Assembly: GCA_015485495.1 (NCBI GenBank)
Contig: WFTL01000021.1
Coordinates: 1-61,623 of the forward strand
Length of the DNA stretch: 61,623 bases
Direction: 5' to 3'
Source of the DNA: Planctomycetaceae bacterium
GTDB lineage: Bacteria > Planctomycetota > Planctomycetia > Planctomycetales > Planctomycetaceae
This document shows, piece by piece, positions 16,500 through 23,532 of the stretch. How positions within the stretch are numbered: the stretch's first letter is position 1; the number at the start of each line of letters is the position of its first letter. The notes under the pieces were generated by a model that worked only from the letters and a program-made list of their open reading frames with translations, did not search any database and was not told the origin of the DNA. Position numbers and translations under genes: made by a program.

Positions 16500-17353
16500 G
16501 CCGCTCTGCTTTCCTGCCTGGAGCTGTCGCCGCTGTCTGTCTGCTGACGGAGGGCTTCCCGCTGCCGGCCCAGGCGTCCGGCCCGCTGTCTGTGAACGAA
16601 CTGCAGCAGTTCGGCCACTTCCAGAGGCACCGCTCCATTTCGTTCGGATTCGAAGTACGCACGAACATCTTCCGGTCTGCGGCGTTTTCGGAAGAGCATC
16701 CGGAAAGCCTCCCGCACGCAGTCGATGGCATCGCTGCTCAGACCGGCCCGCTTCATACCCACCACATTGATGGTTTTCAGCTGGGGATTGTCATTTCCCG
16801 CTGCCAGCATGAACGGGGGAATATCGTGAGGGACGCGGCATCCGCCGCTGACGAAACTCAGACGCCCCAGCGTGGAAAAATGGTGGACCACCGTGTTGCC
16901 GGATACGATGGCTCCATCGTGAACGTGTACGTGACCGCCCAGCAGGACTCCATTGACCAGAATGACGCGGTCGAACACGTGGCAGTTGTGGGCCACATGG
17001 CTGTTGGCCATGAACATGTTGCCGCTGCCGATTCGCGTGCACCCGTCTTCTTTTTCCGCACCGCGGCTGACCGTGACGCCCTCGCGAAAGATATTGTCGT
17101 TTCCGATGAGAACCCGGGTGTTGCTGTCTTTGTAGCTGATGTCCTGAGGTTCCCCGCCGATCACACAGCCGGGAAAGAAGCGGTTGCGCTGGCCGATTTC
17201 CGTGCGCCCGGTCAGCACCACATGGCTTTGCAGTTCCGTTTCGTCGCCGATGACCACATCCGGTCCCACGACACAGAACGGGCCGATTCGAACATGCCGG
17301 CCGATCTGTGCGGACGGGTGGATGTCGGACAGTCGGGAAATCTGAGTCGACAT
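16496..17353 (-). CDS. lpxA: Acyl-ACP--UDP-N-acetylglucosamine O-acyltransferase (LpxA)
   Basis: A 285-residue left-handed beta-helix transferase that starts lipid A synthesis by moving a 3-hydroxyacyl chain from ACP to UDP-GlcNAc. Hexapeptide repeats run through residues 10-185. The catalytic His is in NSHVAHNCHVFDRV. FMLAAGNDNPQLKTINVVGMKRAGLS marks the end of the helix and start of the C-terminal helical domain. A variable Arg/Gln/Ser tail (about 30 residues) extends past the usual end. The ATG at 17353 has AGGAT upstream; the open frame extends further but without family sequence. It lies 29 bp after lpxC. Its 3' end overlaps the oxidoreductase gene. Confidence 0.95.
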   Translation of the reverse strand: MSTQISRLSDIHPSAQIGRHVRIGPFCVVGPDVVIGDETELQSHVVLTGRTEIGQRNRFFPGCVIGGEPQDISYKDSNTRVLIGNDNIFREGVTVSRGAEKEDGCTRIGSGNMFMANSHVAHNCHVFDRVILVNGVLLGGHVHVHDGAIVSGNTVVHHFSTLGRLSFVSGGCRVPHDIPPFMLAAGNDNPQLKTINVVGMKRAGLSSDAIDCVREAFRMLFRKRRRPEDVRAYFESERNGAVPLEVAELLQFVHRQRAGRLGRQREALRQQTDSGDSSRQESRAA

Positions 17354-17382
17354 GGGGAGATCCTGATCGGGGAGTCTCCAGG

Positions 17383-18276
17383 TCAGGCCGCCTGAGACCG
17401 TGACGGAGAATCCTTTTGAGAGAGTCGGGCGACGGCAGCAGCGAGCTGATGATTCAGCGCATGGCCGCTGCGGACGGCGGTGAGATGGCCGCTGATGGAG
17501 ATCCCGCTGAGTGCCAGGTCTCCGAGACAGTCCAGAAGCTTGTGGCGAACGCATTCATCGGGCCAGTGCAGCGGCCGGTTCCACTGACCGCTGCTGCGAC
17601 AGACGAGCAGATCGGCATCGGTCAGGTGATGGCCGTATCCGGCCTGTTTCAGGGCCCGGATTTCTGATTCCAGCACGAAGGTACGGGCCGCGGCGATTTC
17701 GTTCACGAATGTGTCGGGTGTGATGTCGGCGGAATATTCCTGAACAGGAATCGGCGCCTGAGGACCGTAATCCAGATGCCAGGAAATCGTCAGCCGCGAT
17801 CGGTCAGCAGGACGCAGAATCAAAGACGCATCGTTGTCACCGCGAACGGTCACGGGAGAGCGAACATCGAAACACGCGGCAGGACGCGTCTGCTGTGTCA
17901 GTCCCGTTTCCAGAATGGCGCTGCAGAAAACGCGGCTGGAACCGTCGAATGCGGGAATTTCCGGAGCGTCGAGTTCAACCAGACAGTTGTCGACGTTCAG
18001 ACCGGACAGAGCCGCCAGGAGATGTTCGGTGGTTTCCACCAGAGGAGTGCTGCCGGTTCCCAGCACGGTGCGCCGGACGGCCGACAGAACGAAGTCATGC
18101 CGCGCCGGAATGTCAGGAGTGTGTGCCAGATCGGTCCGGCGAAAACAGATGCCGAAATCTTCGGCCGCGGGCAGCAGACGCACGGTGGCGGTGATGCCGT
18201 GAAACAGACCGGGACCCGTCAGGGTGACAGGATCGCGGAGGGTCTGCTGCGGTCGCTGATTCGTGGCAGAAGTCAC
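17383..18276 (-). CDS. lpxC: UDP-3-O-acyl-N-acetylglucosamine deacetylase (LpxC)
   Basis: A 297-residue zinc hydrolase performing the committed step of lipid A synthesis. Zinc and catalytic motifs are visible: VETTEHLLAALSGL (His of THE/TVEH type), FVNEIAAARTF, and DECVRHKLLDCLGDL (His and Asp zinc ligands), then SGHALNHQLAA. It is not fused to FabZ, unlike some Bacteroidetes and other bacteria. The GTG at 18276 was chosen because AGAGG lies 5 nt before it; an in-frame ATG at 18363 would add a 29-residue non-conserved leader. It sits between skp and lpxA and is part of the envelope operon. Confidence 0.94.
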   Translation of the reverse strand: MTSATNQRPQQTLRDPVTLTGPGLFHGITATVRLLPAAEDFGICFRRTDLAHTPDIPARHDFVLSAVRRTVLGTGSTPLVETTEHLLAALSGLNVDNCLVELDAPEIPAFDGSSRVFCSAILETGLTQQTRPAACFDVRSPVTVRGDNDASLILRPADRSRLTISWHLDYGPQAPIPVQEYSADITPDTFVNEIAAARTFVLESEIRALKQAGYGHHLTDADLLVCRSSGQWNRPLHWPDECVRHKLLDCLGDLALSGISISGHLTAVRSGHALNHQLAAAVARLSQKDSPSRSQAA

Positions 18277-18395
18277 GATGTCCTCTGGAAAAGGCGGGAC
18301 GGTCGGGATCCGGAGTGCCGGCAGCTGACCGGGTGTCAGCTGCCGGAAACCGGCGGGAAACACGGACAGGCGCTGCGGCCTGTCGACAGAAACCC

Positions 18396-19046
18396 CTATT
18401 CCACGGTGCGGCGATCACTCGCCTGCCGTGCCGGAACGCGGCCCGACTTGTTGTACTCCTTGTTCAGCTGGGCCAGAACGGGATCGGTGATGTCGTTGGC
18501 CGTCTGATGATAGATCACGTTCTTGTTCATCAGCTGAATGGCTTCCTGGGGCTGCATGTCCGCGGAAATGTCCTTGCGGTTGAACCGCAGAACCATCGTG
18601 TATTCGCGGTAGCGGGCGTACTTGTTCACCATGCTGCTGACATCGCTGTAAATCGTTCGCAGCATGTCGGATTCTTCCCGGGCCAGTTTGAGCTGAGTGG
18701 ATTTCTTGAAGGACTGGAACTGTCCCTGGGCGTCCAGAATCTGTTTTTCAAGCTGTTCCACCTGAGGGCTGCTGGCATTGAATTCCTTTTTCGCTTCGGC
18801 GAGCTGCTGCTGGAGCCGCTGGATTTCCTGAACCATCTTCTTGGCCTGCTCATCGCTCTGAGCGATCTTCGCCTGCAGGGCATCGCGCATGTCGACGAAC
18901 TTTTCGTATTTCTGGAAGACATAGGCCATGTCGATCAGGCCGATGCTGGACGGGGGAGCCGGGTTGGTTCTCCGCTGTGCCTGCGCCAGGCTGCCGGTTG
19001 CCAGAACGGCAAGAGCGGTGAGGAGAGAGAGGCTGAGACGTTTCAC
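18396..19046 (-). CDS. skp: OmpH/Skp-family periplasmic chaperone
   Basis: A 216-residue exported protein. A signal peptide (KRLSLSLLTALAVLATGSLAQAQ) is followed by SSIGLIDMAYVFQKYEKF, the beta strand and start of the long coiled coil seen in Skp/OmpH. Residues about 60-160 form the coiled-coil arms (QQQLAEAKKEFNASSPQVEQLEKQILDAQ) and the chain returns with ISADMQPQEAIQLMNK near the end. It prevents aggregation of unfolded outer-membrane proteins. It starts with GTG and has AAGGAG 11 nt upstream. Neighbouring lpxC and lpxA place it in the classic outer-membrane biogenesis cluster. Confidence 0.9.
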   Translation of the reverse strand: MKRLSLSLLTALAVLATGSLAQAQRRTNPAPPSSIGLIDMAYVFQKYEKFVDMRDALQAKIAQSDEQAKKMVQEIQRLQQQLAEAKKEFNASSPQVEQLEKQILDAQGQFQSFKKSTQLKLAREESDMLRTIYSDVSSMVNKYARYREYTMVLRFNRKDISADMQPQEAIQLMNKNVIYHQTANDITDPVLAQLNKEYNKSGRVPARQASDRRTVE

Positions 19047-19071
19047 GGTAGAGACACTCCTTTGCCGGTGT

Positions 19072-19093
19072 CTGCCCCGGGTCCCTGGGGCAG
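19072..19093 (-). other. Leader hairpin before skp
   Basis: CTGCCCC (19072-19078) and GGGGCAG (19087-19093) form a perfect 7-bp stem with an 8-nt loop, 26 bp before the skp GTG. It could be a leader structure of the operon. A weak promoter-like pair (TTGACC 19158-19153, GAGATT 19135-19130) lies upstream. Confidence 0.35.
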
Positions 19094-19294
19094 CCTGTGT
19101 CGTGGGAGGGAAATGTTGAGACAGCCGGAAATCTCTCAGACCGCCGCCGAATGGTCAAGATGAGTGCTCGGTGAGACCGCCGAAATCCTGTCCGGACAGG
19201 GGGTTCCGGGAACGCTTTGGCGGCGATATCGGCGAATCCTGCTGGAGTGGCATTCGTCTCCCCGGATCTTCGGCGATGTGGTAAGAGACGGCCT

Positions 19295-22200
19295 ATGGAT
19301 GGGTTCCGGTTGCGGGATGCAGAACGGTTTTTTCGGTCGGCGGTGCGCCGTGTGACGCATCGGACAGGAATGTGGTGTGCGGCGGTTGCTGCGGTCTGCA
19401 TCCCGTCGGCTGCCGGCGACGACGCCATGGCGCTGCTGCCGGCCGAATCGCTGCCCCCCCCCTTTTTCTGCGGTCCGGTGCCCCGTGTGGCGGAAATTGT
19501 CGACGATGCGGCACTGAACGATGTCTGCTGTGTGGGGACATTCTGCTGGGCGGTGGGTGAACGCGGTGTTGTTCTGCGATCGACCGATGCCGGACGTCAC
19601 TGGCAGGCCGGGATTGTGCCTTTGGATGCCAGTCTGCAGAGTGTCTGTTTCCTGACCGACCGAACCGGTTTCGTCGCTGGTTTTCAGCCAGGACCGGTGC
19701 CCGGCAGCACGCGGGGAGTTCTGCTGGCCACGCGCGATGGCGGCCGGCACTGGGTATCCGTCCGTCCGACCGAGCCGCTGCCGGGAATCCGATCGATCCG
19801 GTTTTTCGACCGGAAAAACGGTTATGCGGTGACAGGATCCCGCGGACAGCGCGGCGGCCGGCTGCTGCGTACTGATGACGGAGGACGTTCCTGGGTGCCG
19901 GTGACGGGCGATGACGACAATGCGGACTGGGCGTTTCTGACGTTTTCCGGACCGCTTCGCGGGATTGTGACCGGATATCGGGGATCCTGGGGACTGGTCA
20001 ACGACGGACAGATGGTCGTGCAGTCGTTCCCTCGGCGCACCATGCGATCGGTGCGGGCGGCAGCGCTGTCGCCGACAGGCCAGGCGTGGCTGGCCGGTGA
20101 CGGAGCCTTTGTCCTGCACAGCACGAACGGGGGAGTCACCTGGAGTCAGCCGGTCGGTCAGTTTCCCCGAACCATTCGGGACGTCTTCGATTTTCGGACT
20201 GTCGTCTGTGATGGTCCCAGAGTGTGCGTGGCCGGAACTCCGGGATGCTGCATTCTGCGCAGTGCCGATGCCGGGTCGTCCTGGGACGTCATTCCGTGCC
20301 CCGGAAACGGCACGATTCGGCGGCTGCTGCAGATCGGGCCGCAGACACTGCTGGCTGTGGGATCCTGGGGCCTTGTGCTGCGATCGGAAGACTTTGGACA
20401 GTCCTGGCGGGCCGTCCGCAGTGGCTCTCATCGCGCAGCTCTCATGTATGTCCTGACGGATCCTCACGATGCTTCGGCCGTTCTGCTGGGAACAGTTTCC
20501 GGAGACCAGGGGTATCGGGTGGTCGCCGTTCAGCCATCCGCACGGTACGAATCGGCGAACCGTTCGGATCATCTCCAGGCGGCTCTGGCGGGTCTGGGAG
20601 TCGGTGAGCTGGCCGTCGACTGGCGGCTGGTACGGTTTCGCCTGCTTCAGGAACGTTCGCGCGAAGGACTGCTGCAGGAATGGAATCGTGTGACGGACGG
20701 CCGTGCCGAGTGGCTGCTGCCTGCGCGTCTGGCTGTGCAGATTCGAACATGGCGGCCGGATGTGATCTGTGTCGAATCGTCCGGGCCGGGCGATCGCGCG
20801 GCCGATCTCTGGTGCACGGTTCTGTCTGAAGCCGGCCGTCTGGCATCCGGGCAGCATCCGCGGTCCGTGGAGCTGGACGAAGCGGGGCTTCCCCGCTGGC
20901 AGGTTCATCGAATCGTGCGAAGGGTTTCTGATCAACGAACCACACTGAGTTTCGATCCGGATGCGCTGCTGCCGCATCTGAGAACGACGGCCGGACTGCT
21001 GGCCGATGCCTGGGAACAGAGAACAGCCGGCGCGAACGGTCGGGCCCGTCGGCCGGCCTACGACAACGTGGAATCCGGTGGCGGTTCCCTGGGCCGCAGC
21101 CTGTTCGAAGGACTGAGCATTCCGCCGGGCGGTCCGGCCCGGCGATCGGTTGCACCGGTGGAGGAATCTGACGACCTGGCGGCCGTCGTCAGACGGCACA
21201 GGAACCAGCAGTCCGCTCTGACCGCTCAGGTGTTCCGCAGTCCGCTGGGAACGGAACTGATTGCCGATCTGCAGCGTCTGGGTGATCGCCTGCCGCCGTC
21301 TCTGGGGCTGGCTCAGGTCAGGAACCTGCTGCGCCTGTACGGTCGCAGTGAGAATCTCAACGGCCGCATTGCCGTTCTGAAGGAGATTCTCCGTCGTTCT
21401 CCGGAGTCGCCCGATGCGGCTGCTGCGGCCGCGGAGCTGCATCTGATCTACAGTTCGCTTGAACTGCGGCTGCTGCGTCAGCACGAACGATACGGAGTTC
21501 CGGAAATCCGGCTGACCGCCGGAACGATGTCCGACGAGTCCCGGCCGGAGCCTGTTCGGCATGCGGTGGGATCTTCGGGCCTGTCTGCGCTGTCCGTGGA
21601 ACCCTGGCGGCTGCCGGCATCCGGGACGTCTCTGGGCCGCCTGAAGCCTTCCCGTGGATCTGCTGCGGTGGCTCTGGAAAACCTCTGGAATCGGCAGGCG
21701 GAACGGGCATGGACGGTGCTGAATCAAATGGCGCCCGCAGCTGCTCATTCGGCTGAGCATCTGCTGATTCGAGCGGCTCGGTATCGGCGGGCAGGTCAGA
21801 CCGGGGAAGAACAGACCACGCTGGCGGCGGCCGCTGCTGCTGCGGACCATCGACGGATTCTTGCCGCCAATGAAATGCAGGCGACGTTTTCTGCCGCCAC
21901 ACCGGCGCTGCCCGTGTTCAATCTGCCTCGGGCCGCCCGCCGACCGAAACTGGACGGCATGCTGAGCGATGAATGCTGGGCGGCGGCGCCGGAAATTCGG
22001 CTGCAGGAACCGCACCAGACCTCGTCGTCCGCACAGACTCTGCTGCTGGTGACCTGGGATGAACAGTTCGTGTTCCTTGCCGGCCGCATGCCGGCCGTCG
22101 GGGGACAGCCGCCTGGTGCGGAGGCCTTCGATCGCACGCACGACGAAGCCGACACCGCACAGGATCACATCCGTCTGATTCTGGATGTCGATCGGGATTA

Positions 22201-22510
22201 CGCGACCGCATGGGAATTCGTCATCGACAGCAGCGGACGCACGGCCGATCGCTGCTGGGAACTGAGCCGCTGGAATCCCGAGTGGTACGTGGCCACCTGG
22301 CGGGATGAGACCGAATGGCACTTCGAAGCGGCCGTTCCGGTGGCCCAGATATCCGATCGTCCGCTGAAGGCGGGTCGGCTGTGGGCCCTGTCTGCCCGGC
22401 GCATCGTACCGGGATATGCCGATCAGAGGATGGCGGGGTCCGGCATGTCCGGCAGTTCGGATACCGACTACAGTATGCTGCGGTTCATTCGCAATCGACG
22501 GCAGAAGTAG
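19295..22510 (+). CDS. Large exported beta-propeller protein with C-terminal CBM9-like domain
   Basis: A 1071-residue protein. Near the N-terminus is a signal-like stretch (GMWCAAVAAVCIPSAAG). Residues about 60-420 hold several Ycf48/BNR-type repeats with the pattern STDAGRHW, TRDGGRHW, TDDGGRSW, STNGGVTW, SADAGSSW and SEDFGQSW. A middle region (420-870) is mainly helical with no family recognised. The C-terminus (about 890-1065) resembles CBM9/DOMON-like domains: RPKLDGMLSDECWAAAP, then LLVTWDEQFVFLAGRM and DHIRLILDVDRDYATAWEFVIDSSGRTAD. The start at 19295 is the Met nearest the signal region; others (19217) are possible. It lies 17 bp before the RNase H gene. Function unknown; secreted carbohydrate-binding or surface role is inference. 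A run of nine C lies early in the gene. Confidence 0.75.
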   Translation: MDGFRLRDAERFFRSAVRRVTHRTGMWCAAVAAVCIPSAAGDDAMALLPAESLPPPFFCGPVPRVAEIVDDAALNDVCCVGTFCWAVGERGVVLRSTDAGRHWQAGIVPLDASLQSVCFLTDRTGFVAGFQPGPVPGSTRGVLLATRDGGRHWVSVRPTEPLPGIRSIRFFDRKNGYAVTGSRGQRGGRLLRTDDGGRSWVPVTGDDDNADWAFLTFSGPLRGIVTGYRGSWGLVNDGQMVVQSFPRRTMRSVRAAALSPTGQAWLAGDGAFVLHSTNGGVTWSQPVGQFPRTIRDVFDFRTVVCDGPRVCVAGTPGCCILRSADAGSSWDVIPCPGNGTIRRLLQIGPQTLLAVGSWGLVLRSEDFGQSWRAVRSGSHRAALMYVLTDPHDASAVLLGTVSGDQGYRVVAVQPSARYESANRSDHLQAALAGLGVGELAVDWRLVRFRLLQERSREGLLQEWNRVTDGRAEWLLPARLAVQIRTWRPDVICVESSGPGDRAADLWCTVLSEAGRLASGQHPRSVELDEAGLPRWQVHRIVRRVSDQRTTLSFDPDALLPHLRTTAGLLADAWEQRTAGANGRARRPAYDNVESGGGSLGRSLFEGLSIPPGGPARRSVAPVEESDDLAAVVRRHRNQQSALTAQVFRSPLGTELIADLQRLGDRLPPSLGLAQVRNLLRLYGRSENLNGRIAVLKEILRRSPESPDAAAAAAELHLIYSSLELRLLRQHERYGVPEIRLTAGTMSDESRPEPVRHAVGSSGLSALSVEPWRLPASGTSLGRLKPSRGSAAVALENLWNRQAERAWTVLNQMAPAAAHSAEHLLIRAARYRRAGQTGEEQTTLAAAAAAADHRRILAANEMQATFSAATPALPVFNLPRAARRPKLDGMLSDECWAAAPEIRLQEPHQTSSSAQTLLLVTWDEQFVFLAGRMPAVGGQPPGAEAFDRTHDEADTAQDHIRLILDVDRDYATAWEFVIDSSGRTADRCWELSRWNPEWYVATWRDETEWHFEAAVPVAQISDRPLKAGRLWALSARRIVPGYADQRMAGSGMSGSSDTDYSMLRFIRNRRQK
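19454..19467 (+). repeat. Homopolymer tract (C9 followed by T5) inside a coding region
   Basis: Nine C (19454-19462) then five T (19463-19467) lie at about codon 54 of the propeller protein gene, just past the signal region. Such tracts slip easily. The current length keeps the frame open. Confidence 0.7.
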
Positions 22511-22526
22511 GCGGTATGCAGGCGGT

Positions 22527-23477
22527 ATGACGGTTCTGATCGGTACGGATGAAGCCGGTTACGGTCCGAACCTGGGACCGCTGGTGATCACGGCGACCGC
22601 CTGGCGGCTGCCGGCGGGGTGCCGTCCGAGCGATATCGGCGCGCTGCTCGCTGACGGCATCACATCGGAACGCGATTCCACCGGCAATCGGCTGCAGATT
22701 GCGGATTCGAAGCGGGTTTATGCATCCGGTGGTTCGCTGGAACGGCTGGAATGCCCCGTACTGGCCATTCTGAGAGTGCTTGGTCAGACGCCGCGGACTG
22801 CGGAAGACCTGGGAAGTGTTCTGGCGGGGCTGGATTTTCTGACCGGTTACCGTGAAGAATGCTGCCGGTGCGAAGAACGGCTGCGGCTGCCATGCGATGC
22901 GCAGGACAGCGACGTGGCGGCCGCGGCCGGTCGGCTGCAGCAGATTCTGGACGCGTCCGGTGTCCGGCTGCTGGCGGTTCGGTCCTGTGTGCTTTTTCCG
23001 CCTGAATTCAATCGGCGCATTGCGGCGGAAGAGTCCAAAGGACGGGTTCTATCGGTGGCGACGCTGCAGCTTGTGGACACGATTCTGCAGGGCATCGGCA
23101 CGGATGAGGCCACGGTGATCTGCGACAGACACGGCGGCCGCAGGCGGTACGACGGGCTGCTGCGGGACGTTTTCGGCGATCAGTTCGTGTTCCGGATGGA
23201 AGAAGGCCGTGCCCTGTCCCGTTACCGGCTGGGCCGCAGAGAATTCTGGTTTCAGACGAAGGCCGAACAGCATCTTCCGGTGGCTCTGGCTTCCATGGTG
23301 TCTAAGTATGTCCGGGAAATCGCCATGCGGGAATTCAATGCCTTCTGGAAGGCCCATCTTCCGGAACTGAAACCCACAATGGGATATCCGGTCGATGCCG
23401 TTCGTTTCATGAACGACATCGAATCCGTCCGGACTGCTCTGGGAATCGAACGCAGCGTTCTGTGGCGTTCCCGGTAA
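22527..23477 (+). CDS. Type 2 ribonuclease H-like protein (RNase HII/HIII family, divergent)
   Basis: A 316-residue protein with the type 2 RNase H fold signatures. GTDEAGYGPNLGPLVITA at the N-terminus gives the catalytic Asp8-Glu9 pair, ICDRHGG gives Asp200, and SMVSKYVREIAMREF near residue 256-270 matches the ASIxAKVxRD motif of RNase HII, except that Glu264 replaces the final Asp. A PELKPTMGYPVDAVRF segment resembles the family's GYPT end. It is longer than E. coli RnhB (198 residues), with an extra insertion of about 100 residues between the first two motifs. It would cut RNA in RNA:DNA hybrids. The start at 22527 was chosen from the conserved first strand. It is co-directional with and 16 bp after the propeller gene. 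Confidence 0.75.
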   Translation: MTVLIGTDEAGYGPNLGPLVITATAWRLPAGCRPSDIGALLADGITSERDSTGNRLQIADSKRVYASGGSLERLECPVLAILRVLGQTPRTAEDLGSVLAGLDFLTGYREECCRCEERLRLPCDAQDSDVAAAAGRLQQILDASGVRLLAVRSCVLFPPEFNRRIAAEESKGRVLSVATLQLVDTILQGIGTDEATVICDRHGGRRRYDGLLRDVFGDQFVFRMEEGRALSRYRLGRREFWFQTKAEQHLPVALASMVSKYVREIAMREFNAFWKAHLPELKPTMGYPVDAVRFMNDIESVRTALGIERSVLWRSR

Positions 23478-23532
23478 CTGTCCCTCCAGACCGGTTCGAC
23501 CGTTCTTTCTGACGGGGCGGAAGACAGGCCGG

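Noticed and set aside
19136-22321. A 1061-residue open frame antisense to the propeller gene
   Set aside because: Its protein has no domain, is rich in Arg, Gln, Pro and Ser, and mirrors the codon use of the real gene. In GC-rich DNA the antisense frame of strongly biased genes stays open by chance.
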